NCBI RefSeq assembly: GCF_014217995.1
Contig: NZ_CP041617.1
Location: forward strand, 1,364,001 to 1,428,000
DNA: 64,000 bases
Reading direction: 5' to 3'
Source: Campylobacter vulpis
GTDB lineage: Bacteria; Campylobacterota; Campylobacteria; Campylobacterales; Campylobacteraceae
Below are positions 1 to 9,193 of this stretch, piece by piece; position 1 is the first letter of the stretch, and each line of letters starts with the position of its first letter. The position numbers and the translations under genes were made by a program. The notes below the pieces were generated by a model. It did not search any database, was not told where the DNA came from, and was given only the letters and a program-made list of their open reading frames with translations.

Positions 1-1133
1 TCAAAGGTATCAAAAATATTTTTACCCTTAATCAAAATCACATCACTCAAAGGTCCATAAGTTAAAATACAAGGCAAATTCCCAAGCACAAAAATCACGC
101 CTAAAGTAAGATTAATAGCGACTTTTTTCTTAAGCTTAAATTTCTCCTCCAAAACGCTAATTATCACTTGATAAATAGGCAAACTAGTCGTTAGTGCTGC
201 AATAAGCAAAAGAAAGAAAAACAAAGCACAAATCAAGGTCCCAAAATGAATATAAGAAAATGCTATGGGTAGAGTTTCAAAGACTAAAGAAGGACCCTTA
301 TCTGGAGCTAAATTTGCCGAAAAAAGTGCTGGGAAAATCATAAAACCCGCCAAAACCGCAATAAGCGTATTTAAAACCCCTGTATAAATCGCTGTTTTTA
401 TCATATTTTCTTTTTTGCTAAGGTGAGAAGAAAGCGTTATCATCACACCAAAGCCTAAAGAAAGAGCGAAAAATACCTGTCCCAAAACATCGATGAAAAG
501 TTTAGGGCTAAGCTTTGAAAAATCAGGCAAAAGATAGAATTTAACCCCCTCCATAGCACCCTCAAGGCTCAAATTCCTCCCCACGACTAAAATAAGACAG
601 ATAAAAAGCATAGGCATTAAAAATTTCACAGCCTTTTCAATCCCATCAATAATCCCCCGCCTTAAAATCACCCAATTTATCACAACAAAAATAGTCGTAA
701 AAATCCCTATACCAAGGGGATTAAAGAGGATATTTTGCGTGTAAAATGTCTGCGTGTATTCTTTACTCACGGCACTTGAAAGGTCAAAATCTCCAAAAAG
801 TAAAGAAAAGATATACACCAAAACAAAACCCCCAAGCACCATATAATAAGCCATAATCCCAAAGCTCCCCAAAAGTCCCATATAACCCACGCTCTGCCAC
901 TTACCCTTGAAAGCATCAACGCTATTTTTCATCGCCTTTCTGCCGATGATATTTTCGACTAAAATCACAGGAATTCCTATAAAAATCATCGCAAGACAAA
1001 AGGCTAAAACATAAGCCCCACCGCCATTTTCTCCTACTAAATAAGGAAAACGCCAAGTCGCTCCAAAGCCTATGGTTGCTCCTGCAACGGTTAAAATATA
1101 AGTGAGGGTATTACTCCAAGTTTGTCTTTGCAT
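1..1133 (-). CDS. Sodium:neurotransmitter symporter (NSS/SNF) family transporter, 3' end outside window
   Basis: Inner-membrane sodium-coupled importer, probably of an amino acid; the substrate cannot be read from sequence. The N-terminus begins MQRQTWSNTLTYILTVAGAT and is followed by the family signature GFGATWRFPYLVGENGGG in the first membrane segment, where the unwound helix binds sodium and substrate. About nine further hydrophobic segments are visible before the window edge cuts the gene near residue 377; full-length bacterial members have 440-500 residues. An AAGGAT ribosome site lies six bases before the ATG. It is the last gene of a leftward group with the MOSC and dsbD genes, matching the Cj0601c-0603c order of C. 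jejuni from memory. Confidence 0.88.
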   Translation of the reverse strand, partial: MQRQTWSNTLTYILTVAGATIGFGATWRFPYLVGENGGGAYVLAFCLAMIFIGIPVILVENIIGRKAMKNSVDAFKGKWQSVGYMGLLGSFGIMAYYMVLGGFVLVYIFSLLFGDFDLSSAVSKEYTQTFYTQNILFNPLGIGIFTTIFVVINWVILRRGIIDGIEKAVKFLMPMLFICLILVVGRNLSLEGAMEGVKFYLLPDFSKLSPKLFIDVLGQVFFALSLGFGVMITLSSHLSKKENMIKTAIYTGVLNTLIAVLAGFMIFPALFSANLAPDKGPSLVFETLPIAFSYIHFGTLICALFFFLLLIAALTTSLPIYQVIISVLEEKFKLKKKVAINLTLGVIFVLGNLPCILTYGPLSDVILIKGKNIFDTF

Positions 1134-1143
1134 GGCTTATCCT

Positions 1144-1812
1144 TTATAAATTTCGCATATAACTCATATCATATTGATTTTTAAGCCTTAAGGCAATGCT
1201 TTTTTGCCACTCTTTGCTTAAAATGTCCTTTGCTTGTTCGATTTTTTCTTTCAAATTTGGATTTTGCTTTAAAAAAGCACTCGGCTCATAAAAAAACCGA
1301 TTTAAGTCCATAATGCTAAGTTTTGCAGGGTGTTTTTGTGTGATTTCAAGTGAGACATTGACAGAGCATTTCCCCTCCTTTAAAACCCTATAATACCACC
1401 CACTCAAGCCACTTTCAAAAATTTTCGCACAAAAATCATTTTTTTGATGCACTTTTGAAATTTTCACGCAAGGTAAGCGTGGCTCACTCACTTGTAAAAC
1501 AACCTCTCCTAAGCGGTGGATATCTCCCACGCAAACGCTCATTTCATCAAGTCCGCTTAAACTTAAATTCTCCCCCATCGCCCCATATCTTAGCTTTTTA
1601 CCCAAAAATTCCTCCCAAAGCCTATAATTACTTGTCGCATTCGCAAAAATAGCCTTAAACACGCCTCCGTGATTTTTTGTATCGGCAAGTTCATTTTCAC
1701 TCAAGCCTAAAGTGCTTATAAAGGCATCTTGGAGGTAAATATCCTTAATAAAAGCACTTTTAAATTTTCCATAATCTTTAATTTTCCCCACTTGCAAACT
1801 GATTAGCCTCAT
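1144..1812 (-). CDS. MOSC domain protein, YiiM-like
   Basis: A 222-residue cytoplasmic protein of the MOSC (molybdenum cofactor sulfurase C-terminal) superfamily. Visible hallmarks are DTKNHGG and KAIFANATSNYRLWEEFLG near the N-terminus, GAMGENL, VGDIHRLGE and the VSEPRLPCVKIS segment with the conserved cysteine, as in YiiM proteins, which reduce N-hydroxylated compounds with molybdenum cofactor. The actual substrate here is unknown. The ATG overlaps the dsbD stop as TAATG, so the two are probably translationally coupled. A C-terminal helical stretch of about 60 residues follows the MOSC fold, as in YiiM. Confidence 0.82.
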   Translation of the reverse strand: MRLISLQVGKIKDYGKFKSAFIKDIYLQDAFISTLGLSENELADTKNHGGVFKAIFANATSNYRLWEEFLGKKLRYGAMGENLSLSGLDEMSVCVGDIHRLGEVVLQVSEPRLPCVKISKVHQKNDFCAKIFESGLSGWYYRVLKEGKCSVNVSLEITQKHPAKLSIMDLNRFFYEPSAFLKQNPNLKEKIEQAKDILSKEWQKSIALRLKNQYDMSYMRNL

Positions 1813-3479
1813 TACAAGTCCCTTTTTAAAAGCTCATCGCCTGTGATATAGCCTGTAATTTTATCTCTCCTTTCGCCTTTATCAAAAAAGATAAGAACTG
1901 GCGGTGCAAAGACATCAAATTTTTTCATTATTTCAAGTTGTGCGGCATTATTTTCACTCACATCAATCTTGATTTTTTCATAATTTGCAAATTTAGCAAT
2001 AATTCTTTCATCACTAAAAACCTTTGCATCTAAAATTTTACAATATTCACACCAAGAAGCGGTAAAATAAAGCAAAACTTTTTCTTTCCTTTCGATTTTT
2101 TCTTTAATTTGTGTTAAATTTTGTAATGTTTTAAAGTTTAGTTTTTGTCCCTTCATTTCTTTTTGATTAAAATTTAAAGGATTAAAAGAGGAACTTGCAC
2201 CAAAAATACCCTGAAGAAAAAGCATCAAACTATAAGTTAAAACTAAGATTAAAAGGGCTTTTTTCACTTTTTGTATCCCATTACAAGCCCTTTCAAAAAG
2301 TCCCATAAAAACAACAAAAAACACACCTAAAATTCCGTAAGCTAACAAAATCAAATTTAAAGGTAGCACGCGCGAAAGTATCCAAAGTGCCATAGCTAAC
2401 ATTATAAAACCAAAAAAAATCCTAACCTTCTCCATCCAAAAACCGGGCTTTAAAAAACCTAAACCAAGCCCTACAAAAAGCAAAGGCACACCCATACCAA
2501 AACTAAGCGTAAAAAGAGCCAAGCCCCCAAGCACAAACGAACCAGAATCTGCAAGATAAAGTAAAGCTCCCGCCAAAGGTGCTGCTACGCAAGGACCTAC
2601 GATAAGAGCGGATAAAAAGCCCATTAAGGCTACGCCTAAAATGCCTTTTGTTTTACTTGTTTTATGCTGAATTAAGCCTTGCAAACTTTTGGGTAATTCG
2701 AAATTAAAATTGCTAAAACACACAAAAGCAAAGAAAACAAAAAGCAAAGAAAAACACACCAAAAGCCAAGTTTGTTGTAAAAGTGCTTGAATACTAGCTC
2801 CAAAAACACTTGCTAAAATTCCTGCCAAAGCATAGGCTAAAGACATAAAAAACACATAAATTAAAGAAAGTAAAAAGCCTTGTTTTTTGGAAGGTTTCGT
2901 GCCACCTTTTGCTATGATGAGCGAAGATAAAATAGGAATCATCGGCAGCGTGCAGGGCGTAAGAGAAAGTAAAAGTCCATAACCAAAAAAGCTAAATAAG
3001 ATGAGTGCTAGATTTTCATCTTTCAAAGAAAGGGCGATTTGCTCTTCTTCATTTTGCATCGTTTCATAGGGGCTAGTCTTATAAATTTGACCCTCTTTAT
3101 AAAGTCTAAATTCACGCTTTTGTGGGGCGTAGCATAAACCATCATTTGAGCAGCCTTGATATAAAACACTTAATTTAGCATTATTTTTAGCATAATTATC
3201 TAGCATTAAATTTGAAAGGGCGAGTTCAAGGGAGTGAAAATAGACTTTTTGTTCCTGTTTGATTTCACCTTGCGGATAGTTTATTAAGGCTGTGATGTCC
3301 TTATTATCTAGCTTGATTTTAAGCTGATTGTGGTATAAAAAATGATCCTTTACTATATTAAATTTCAAAATTAAAGCCTGTTCATTTGCCAAAATATCAA
3401 GCTTAAAGGCATCTTTAGCACTTAAAACATTGGCAAAAGAGCATTGCAAAAAAAGCAAGACTAAAAAAAGCAGTCGCAT
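1812..3479 (-). CDS. dsbD: Thiol:disulfide interchange protein DsbD
   Basis: Carries electrons from cytoplasmic thioredoxin across the inner membrane to periplasmic thiol proteins such as cytochrome c maturation factors. A signal peptide (about residues 1-17) leads to the periplasmic alpha domain with the cysteine pair in YQGCSNDGLC. Eight hydrophobic helices follow with the redox cysteines in SLTPCTLPM and VGPCVAAP, and the C-terminal thioredoxin-like domain has the active site SWCEYC. Length (555 aa) and the three-domain order are normal for DsbD. It is the first gene of a leftward operon and is divergent from ppk2; the 83-bp gap must hold both promoters. Confidence 0.95.
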   Translation of the reverse strand: MRLLFLVLLFLQCSFANVLSAKDAFKLDILANEQALILKFNIVKDHFLYHNQLKIKLDNKDITALINYPQGEIKQEQKVYFHSLELALSNLMLDNYAKNNAKLSVLYQGCSNDGLCYAPQKREFRLYKEGQIYKTSPYETMQNEEEQIALSLKDENLALILFSFFGYGLLLSLTPCTLPMIPILSSLIIAKGGTKPSKKQGFLLSLIYVFFMSLAYALAGILASVFGASIQALLQQTWLLVCFSLLFVFFAFVCFSNFNFELPKSLQGLIQHKTSKTKGILGVALMGFLSALIVGPCVAAPLAGALLYLADSGSFVLGGLALFTLSFGMGVPLLFVGLGLGFLKPGFWMEKVRIFFGFIMLAMALWILSRVLPLNLILLAYGILGVFFVVFMGLFERACNGIQKVKKALLILVLTYSLMLFLQGIFGASSSFNPLNFNQKEMKGQKLNFKTLQNLTQIKEKIERKEKVLLYFTASWCEYCKILDAKVFSDERIIAKFANYEKIKIDVSENNAAQLEIMKKFDVFAPPVLIFFDKGERRDKITGYITGDELLKRDL

Positions 3480-3562
3480 TTTTACCTTTTAAAAGTGATT
3501 TTAAGCTTAATTCTAAGTTATTATGGTAAATTTAAACTAAATACTCATTACAAGGAAAGCAA

Positions 3563-4450
3563 ATGTCAAAAGAGCATAATGAAGAGGAATATGTCGAAGT
3601 TAAGGTCAAAAAAAGCACCTTAAAATATGAAAAAGATTTAGAAAGTTTGCAAATTGAACTTTTAAAATTTCAAAATCATGTTAAAGCACAAGGCTTAAAA
3701 GTTCTTATCATCTTAGAAGGTCGCGATGGAGCGGGTAAGGGGGGGAGCATTAAAAGACTAACTGAGCATTTAAATCCTAGGGGTTGTCGCACAGTCGCAC
3801 TTGGAAAGCCAAATGCAGTTGAGCAAACGCAGTGGTATTTTCAACGCTATGTCAATCACCTACCCTCAGCTGGAGAAATCGTCATTTTTGACCGCTCGTG
3901 GTATAATAGGGCGGGTGTGGAGTATGTAATGGGCTTTTGCACCCCAGAACAACACGAGCAGTTTTTAAGAGAAGTGCCGCTTTTTGAACATATGATTCAC
4001 AAAAGTGGGGTTATGTTTTTTAAAATTTATCTTTCTGTGTCGAAAAAACAACAGCAAAAACGCTTCAAAGAACGCTTGAAAAATCCTCTTAAACAATATA
4101 AACTCTCCCCAGTCGATCAAAAATCACAAGAATTATGGGGAAAATACACCATAGCAAAATATTCTATGCTTTTAGCTTCTAATACGGAGGCTTGTCCTTG
4201 GACGATTATTGATTCAAACGATAAGAAAAAAGCAAGGCTTAATCTCATACGCTTCATTCTTTCAAAAGTCGAGTATCCGGGCAAAAAAGAAGGTAAATTC
4301 TCCAAAATTGATAAAGATTTAGTAAGAAGTGGGGAGGCTGAAATTTTTAAAATGGAAGCTGAAGCAGGACAAAATAAAGACATAGAAAATGCTGAAAATG
4401 GCAACTATGAAGAAGAATTTAACGATGCGACAGATACTGCCCAAGATTAA
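3563..4450 (+). CDS. ppk2: Polyphosphate kinase 2
   Basis: A cytoplasmic PPK2-family enzyme that transfers phosphate between polyphosphate and nucleotides; the C. jejuni counterpart (Cj0604) is reported to favour making GTP from GDP. Seen in sequence: the Walker A loop GRDGAGKGG near residue 53, the FDRSWYNRAGVE motif near residue 110 and the conserved YFQRYVNHLP segment, all standard in one-domain PPK2 proteins of about 290 residues. The start ATG follows an AAGGAAAG ribosome site. The acidic C-terminus after residue 260 is poorly conserved in character and overlaps the next gene. A run of seven G lies in the Walker A codons. Confidence 0.93.
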   Translation: MSKEHNEEEYVEVKVKKSTLKYEKDLESLQIELLKFQNHVKAQGLKVLIILEGRDGAGKGGSIKRLTEHLNPRGCRTVALGKPNAVEQTQWYFQRYVNHLPSAGEIVIFDRSWYNRAGVEYVMGFCTPEQHEQFLREVPLFEHMIHKSGVMFFKIYLSVSKKQQQKRFKERLKNPLKQYKLSPVDQKSQELWGKYTIAKYSMLLASNTEACPWTIIDSNDKKKARLNLIRFILSKVEYPGKKEGKFSKIDKDLVRSGEAEIFKMEAEAGQNKDIENAENGNYEEEFNDATDTAQD

Positions 4451-5615
4451 GAGCCTTACGCAAAAATATTATCCTGAAATTGTCGCACTTAGACACGCTA
4501 TTCATATGCATCCTGAGCTTGAATTTGAAGAAGAAAATACAGCAAATTTACTATGTGCTATGCTAGATAAATATGGCATAAAATATCAAAGAAATATCGC
4601 AAAAACGGGTATTTTGGCACAAATTCAAGACGAAAAAGAAGGCAAATGTGTGCTTTTAAGAGCTGATATGGACGCCTTGCCCGTGCAAGAAGAAACAAAT
4701 TTGCCCTATGCCTCAAAGATAGCAGGTAAAATGCACGCTTGCGGACACGATGGACATAGTGCAGGACTCATGGGAGCTTTGCTTATTTTAAACGAGCTAA
4801 AAAGTGAATTTAATGGAACAATTAAATTTATGTTTCAACCTGCCGAAGAAGGAAGTGGTGGAGCAAAACCTATGATAGAGGCAGGAATTTTGGAAAATCC
4901 TAAGGTCGATGCCGTTTTTGGCTGTCATTTGTGGGGAGCTTTGCTTGAAAATACTGCACAAATTGTAAACGGAGAAATGATGGCCGGAGTTGATGTTTTT
5001 AAGCTTGAGTTTATCGGTCGTGGCGGACACGGCGCACACCCACACACTACAATAGACCCCATTGTAATGGCGGCGAAATTTATTAGCGATATTCAATGTG
5101 CGATTTCAAGGCGCTTAAAGCCTGTCGATGCTGGAGTGATAACCATAGGAAGTATCCACGCAGGAACGGCTTTTAATATTATCCCAGAAAATGCGATTTT
5201 AACAGGCACAGTGCGTTTTTTAAGTGAAGAAAATCAAGCCCTTTTGCAAAAAGCCATCGAAAATACGGCTAAGGCTGTAACTTTAGAATTTGGTGGAGAA
5301 TTTAAACTAGATTATAAAAGAGAATATCCACCCCTCATCAACGATGAAAAAATGGCACTATTAGCTAGAAAAGCTTTTGCAGAAGTTTTAGGGGAAGAAA
5401 ATATTATCACAAATGCAAAACCTGATATGGGTGCGGAAGATTTTGCTTTTTTAACACAGGCAAGGCAAGGTGCTTATGTCTTTGTTGGGATTTCTAAGGA
5501 TTTAAAAAATCCTACCTTGCACCATAGTAGCACCTTTTGCTGGGACGATGAAAATTTAAAGGTTTTAATGCAAGGTGATGCCTTAATGGCTTTGGAATTT
5601 TTAAAACAAACTTAA
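4389..5615 (+). CDS. M20 family amidohydrolase / N-acyl amino acid hydrolase
   Basis: A cytoplasmic dinuclear metal amidohydrolase of the M20D (hippurate hydrolase, IAA-amino acid hydrolase) type that cleaves N-acyl or N-aroyl amino acids. The metal-binding motif MHACGHDGHS (Cys118-His120), the FQPAEEGSGGA motif with the catalytic glutamate, FGCHLWG, and the DMGAEDFAF plus LHHSSTFCWDD motifs near the C-terminus are all present. Homologous to HipO but gene position matches Cj0605 rather than hippuricase. The start is uncertain: the ATG used overlaps ppk2 by 62 bases; in-frame ATGs at 4407 and 4425 are equally plausible. Cotranscribed with ppk2. Confidence 0.87.
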   Translation: MLKMATMKKNLTMRQILPKIKSLTQKYYPEIVALRHAIHMHPELEFEEENTANLLCAMLDKYGIKYQRNIAKTGILAQIQDEKEGKCVLLRADMDALPVQEETNLPYASKIAGKMHACGHDGHSAGLMGALLILNELKSEFNGTIKFMFQPAEEGSGGAKPMIEAGILENPKVDAVFGCHLWGALLENTAQIVNGEMMAGVDVFKLEFIGRGGHGAHPHTTIDPIVMAAKFISDIQCAISRRLKPVDAGVITIGSIHAGTAFNIIPENAILTGTVRFLSEENQALLQKAIENTAKAVTLEFGGEFKLDYKREYPPLINDEKMALLARKAFAEVLGEENIITNAKPDMGAEDFAFLTQARQGAYVFVGISKDLKNPTLHHSSTFCWDDENLKVLMQGDALMALEFLKQT

Positions 5616-5627
5616 ATAACCTTAAGA

Positions 5628-6446
5628 TTAATTCTTAAGGTATTCTATATTTAATTTAGAGCGAAGTTTATCAAAATAATCCTCAATGTAATCTTGCCTT
5701 TGTTCATTAAAATAAACATTCATAACACTATCTTTAATTTGCTCAAATTCAGGAACGCTCGCTCCACTTTTTGCTCTCACCTCATAAAGCTCAAAACCTT
5801 CTTTAGAATTTAGCACGGGAGAAAATTCACCTATTTTAAGCTGCGATAAAAGAGCTAAGAGTCTAGGATCGGCATTGCCTATATTTAAATTTACACTTTG
5901 AGCTTTTAATGTGACTTTTTTATCTGCTTTCATTTTTTCTAAAATAGCTTGATTATTAGAATGATAAATTTTAACATCAATAGAAGTGTAAAAAAGAAAT
6001 TTTTCTTTATTTGCTTCAAAAAATTTTCTCGCACTTTCTTCGCTAAAATCTGTCTTATTCATGCTAGCGATTTTTTCATAAAGCTTTCTTTTTTCTAAAT
6101 CTTTTTTAAGATTATGGCGAAAGAACTCATAATCTTGTCCCTTAGCTTTTAAAGAATTTTTAAACTGGTCTAAATTTATTTTATTTTGTTCAAGAATCTT
6201 AGAAATCGCCGCATCAACCTCAAGTTCATTAACAACTATGCCAAATTGCTTTATTTGAGAAAATTCCATTTTTTCATTAATAAGCACCGCCAAAGCTTGC
6301 TCTCTAGGCAGCTTTAAAGTTTTCATCGTTTGCTCTATATCATAATGCGTAATCGGCTCTTTCTCTACGACTAAAGCAACAGAATTAAGCACTCTAGCAT
6401 TTAAAATTGCAACAAAAAATAATAAAATCATCAATTTTTTTTTCAT
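5628..6446 (-). CDS. SurA-like periplasmic chaperone / peptidyl-prolyl isomerase
   Basis: A 272-residue secreted protein resembling the Campylobacter SurA-like chaperone Cj1289. A signal peptide (MKKKLMILLFFVAILNARV) precedes a SurA-type N-terminal helical domain (VNSVALVVEKEPIT, with MKTLKLPREQALAVLINEKM) and a single parvulin-like domain (KLKIGEFSPVLNSKEGFELYEV). It should help outer-membrane proteins fold in the periplasm. It is shorter than E. coli SurA because it carries one parvulin domain, not two. The gene is convergent with the amidohydrolase gene and divergent from gltX. Confidence 0.85.
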   Translation of the reverse strand: MKKKLMILLFFVAILNARVLNSVALVVEKEPITHYDIEQTMKTLKLPREQALAVLINEKMEFSQIKQFGIVVNELEVDAAISKILEQNKINLDQFKNSLKAKGQDYEFFRHNLKKDLEKRKLYEKIASMNKTDFSEESARKFFEANKEKFLFYTSIDVKIYHSNNQAILEKMKADKKVTLKAQSVNLNIGNADPRLLALLSQLKIGEFSPVLNSKEGFELYEVRAKSGASVPEFEQIKDSVMNVYFNEQRQDYIEDYFDKLRSKLNIEYLKN

Positions 6447-6476
6447 AAAAAACCCTTGTTTGTGTAGTCAAAATAA

Positions 6477-6482
6477 ATTATA
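6477..6482 (-). promoter_or_regulatory. Sigma-70 -10 box for the SurA-like gene
   Basis: A perfect TATAAT on the minus strand 31 bases before the SurA-like ATG, in an AT-rich stretch as usual for Campylobacter vegetative promoters, where no strong -35 box is expected. A second TATAAT on the other strand 43 bases away serves gltX, so the 111-bp gap is a back-to-back promoter region. Confidence 0.6.
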
Positions 6483-6524
6483 ACAAAACTAAGAAAATAA
6501 ACACTAGCATTAAGAAATTTCAAT

Positions 6525-6530
6525 TATAAT
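6525..6530 (+). promoter_or_regulatory. Sigma-70 -10 box for gltX operon
   Basis: A perfect TATAAT 28 bases before the gltX ATG, within CAATTATAATTTTC. The downstream leader holds an AAAGGTC ribosome site. It probably drives gltX, the malic enzyme gene and mqnA as one transcript. Confidence 0.6.
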
Positions 6531-6557
6531 TTTCAGCACTAAATTTAAAGGTCAAAT

Positions 6558-7952
6558 ATGCAAGAAATTCTTACAACACGCTTTGCTCCATCTCCTACTG
6601 GATACCTACACATAGGGGGTTTGAGAACGGCACTTTATAGCTATTTATATGCAAGAAAAAATGGGGGGAAATTTTTACTTCGCATTGAAGATACAGATTT
6701 AAAAAGAAATTCCAAAGAAGCTACAAAAGCTATCATAGAAGCCTTTAAATGGTGTGGTTTAGACTATGATGGCGAGGTTTGTTACCAATCGCAAAGAAGT
6801 GCAATCTATCAACAATATATCCAAAAATTACTTGATGAGGGCAAGGCATATTATTGCTATATGTCTAAAGAGGAATTAGAAGAATTAAGAAAAGATCAAG
6901 AGGCAAAAAAAGAGCGTCCAAGATATGATGGCAGATACAGAGATTTTAAAGGCACTCCGCCACAAGGAATTAAGCCTGTGGTGCGTATCAAAGCTCCGCA
7001 AAGTGGGATAATTAGCTTTGAAGACGGAGTTAAAGGAAGAGTTGAATTTAAGGCTGAAGATATATTAGATGATTTTGTAATCGCTAGAAGTGATGGGAGC
7101 GTTACCTATAATTTTTGCGTTGTGATTGATGATGCGTTGATGGGTGTGAGTGATGTTATAAGAGGCGATGACCATCTTTCAAATACCCCTAAGCAAATCG
7201 TGCTTTATGAGGCACTTGGCTTTAAAATTCCCAACTTTTTCCATGTAGCAATGATACACGGCGAAGACGGCAAAAAACTCTCCAAAAGACACGGCGCGAC
7301 TGATGTGATGGAGTATAAACAAATGGGCATACTTCCACAAGCCTTGCTTAATTTTCTCGTGCGTTTAGGCTGGGGGCATAATGATGATGAAATTTTTTCT
7401 TTAGAGGATTTAAAGAAGCTTTTTGACCCACATCACATTAGTAAAAGTGCGTCTTCTTATAATTTTAAAAAGCTTGAGTGGCTTAACGCACATTATATCA
7501 AAACTCTCTCTTTTGAGGAGTTAAATTCCCAGCTTAAAGGGCTAGGATTTGATTTAAGTGGAGTGGAAAAGGCGGGATTTTTATTAGATTTATTAAGAGA
7601 AAGAGCAAAAACCCTGCTTGATATTATTAATTCTGCAAAAAGCATTTTAGAAACGCCAAAAAGCTACGATGAAGTAGCGATTGCAAAATTTGTCAATGAA
7701 AATAATTTAGCTTTGCTGAAACATTTCGCAACTTCTCTTAACACACAAAATAAAGCAAAAGAATTTGAGGAATTTAGCACACAATTTTTGGAGCAAAATG
7801 AGGCAAAATTAAAAGACCTAGCCCAGCCTCTACGCATTGCTCTTACAGGCACAGCGGTAAGTCCTAGCATTTTTGAGGTTTTGGAATTTTTGGGTGTTAA
7901 AGAGTGTAAAGAACGCATTGAAATATTTTTACAAAATAGGAAACAACAATGA
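6558..7952 (+). CDS. gltX: Glutamyl-tRNA synthetase
   Basis: Charges tRNA with glutamate. The class I motifs are clear: GYLHIGGLRTA (HIGH motif, near residue 17) and KKLSKRHG (KMSKS motif, near residue 240), with FAPSPTG at the start and LVRLGWGHNDDE after the catalytic core. Length is 464 aa. Epsilonproteobacteria usually have two GltX enzymes, one of which charges tRNA-Gln for later amidation by GatCAB; position beside the SurA-like and malic enzyme genes matches Cj1288c (gltX2), but specificity cannot be read here. The stop overlaps the next start by ATGA. Confidence 0.94.
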   Translation: MQEILTTRFAPSPTGYLHIGGLRTALYSYLYARKNGGKFLLRIEDTDLKRNSKEATKAIIEAFKWCGLDYDGEVCYQSQRSAIYQQYIQKLLDEGKAYYCYMSKEELEELRKDQEAKKERPRYDGRYRDFKGTPPQGIKPVVRIKAPQSGIISFEDGVKGRVEFKAEDILDDFVIARSDGSVTYNFCVVIDDALMGVSDVIRGDDHLSNTPKQIVLYEALGFKIPNFFHVAMIHGEDGKKLSKRHGATDVMEYKQMGILPQALLNFLVRLGWGHNDDEIFSLEDLKKLFDPHHISKSASSYNFKKLEWLNAHYIKTLSFEELNSQLKGLGFDLSGVEKAGFLLDLLRERAKTLLDIINSAKSILETPKSYDEVAIAKFVNENNLALLKHFATSLNTQNKAKEFEEFSTQFLEQNEAKLKDLAQPLRIALTGTAVSPSIFEVLEFLGVKECKERIEIFLQNRKQQ

Positions 7953-9184
7953 ATTTAAAAGAAGAAGCATTAAAATACCACTTAGGTGGCAAAACGAGCA
8001 TACAACCTACCAAAGCTCTAAATACAAGCTACGATTTAAGTCTAGCTTATAGTCCGGGCGTGGCAGAACCCTGCCTTGAAATCGCTAAAGATGAAAATTT
8101 AGCCTATACTTATACAAATAAAGCAAATTTAGTCGCCATAGTCAGTGATGGTTCAGCAGTGCTTGGCTTAGGTAATATAGGGGCATCAGCAAGTAAGCCT
8201 GTGATGGAGGGAAAGGCGTGTTTATTTAAAAAATTCGCAAATATTGACGCTTTTGACCTAGAAATTAACGCACATAGCATAGAAGAGATTGTAACCTTTT
8301 GTAAAGCTTTAGCACCGAGTGTTGGAGGAATTAATTTAGAAGATATTTCAGCCCCCAAATGCTTTGCCGTAGAAGCCGCTTTGCAAGGACTTGGCATTCC
8401 TGTAATGCATGATGACCAGCACGGCACAGCCATTATTTCTACCGCAGGGTTAATGAATGCTATGGAAATCAATAATAAAAGCTTTAAAAATATTAAGGTC
8501 GTTATTAGTGGGGCTGGAGCGGCAGGGATCGCTAGTGCTAAAATGTATCGCAATTTAGGCGTTGAAAATATCGTTTTAATTGATAGCAAAGGCGTTGTAA
8601 GTAAGGATAGAGCAGATTTAGGTATAGAAAAACTTGAATTTGCAAAAGATACAAAGGAAAAAACTTTAAGAGACGCTATGAAGGGTGCTGATGTATTCTT
8701 AGGGCTTTCAAGACCTAATATCATCGACGAAGAAATGTTAAAATCTATGGCACAAAATCCCGTCATCTTCGCCCTAGCAAACCCTGTGCCTGAAGTAATG
8801 CCTGAACTTGTGCATCAAGTCCGCAAAGACGCCATAGTTGGCACGGGTAGGAGTGATTATGCTAATCAAATTAACAATGTCTTAGGCTTTCCTTTCATCT
8901 TTCGTGGTGCGCTTGATGTAAGGGCGAGTCAAATCACAGAGAATATGAAAATTGCCGCCGCTAAAGCTTTAGCAAACCTTGCTAAACTTCCCGTAAGCGA
9001 AGAAGTGAAAAAAGCTTATGCCATCACACATTTAGAATTTGGTAAAGACTATATCATACCAAAACCTTTTGATAAGAGGGTTAAAGCAGTGGTAAGTAGT
9101 GCAGTCGCAAATGCGGCAATTAAAGATGGGGTGGCGAAGATTAAAGAATTTGACGAAAAAGCTTATTTTCAAAGTTTGCAATGA
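7949..9184 (+). CDS. Malic enzyme (malate oxidoreductase, decarboxylating)
   Basis: Converts malate to pyruvate and CO2 with reduction of NAD or NADP. Visible: the N-terminal malic domain with the tyrosine in YSPGVAEPC, the lysine in NLEDISAPKCF, the metal-binding MHDDQHGTA, and the nucleotide-binding loop VVISGAGAAGIASAK near residue 195. At 411 residues it is the short bacterial form without a phosphotransacetylase-like domain. It overlaps gltX by four bases, so the pair is translationally coupled. From memory the C. jejuni neighbour upp (Cj1286c) would follow; here mqnA follows directly. Confidence 0.92.
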   Translation: MNLKEEALKYHLGGKTSIQPTKALNTSYDLSLAYSPGVAEPCLEIAKDENLAYTYTNKANLVAIVSDGSAVLGLGNIGASASKPVMEGKACLFKKFANIDAFDLEINAHSIEEIVTFCKALAPSVGGINLEDISAPKCFAVEAALQGLGIPVMHDDQHGTAIISTAGLMNAMEINNKSFKNIKVVISGAGAAGIASAKMYRNLGVENIVLIDSKGVVSKDRADLGIEKLEFAKDTKEKTLRDAMKGADVFLGLSRPNIIDEEMLKSMAQNPVIFALANPVPEVMPELVHQVRKDAIVGTGRSDYANQINNVLGFPFIFRGALDVRASQITENMKIAAAKALANLAKLPVSEEVKKAYAITHLEFGKDYIIPKPFDKRVKAVVSSAVANAAIKDGVAKIKEFDEKAYFQSLQ

Positions 9185-9193
9185 GGATATGAA

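Noticed and set aside
3738-3747. Run of seven G in ppk2 as a phase-variable tract
   Set aside because: Below the length usually variable in Campylobacter and it encodes the essential Walker A glycines.
8110-8766. 218-codon open frame on the minus strand within the malic enzyme gene
   Set aside because: Mirror frame of a strongly coding gene, Ser/Leu-rich composition, no ribosome site.
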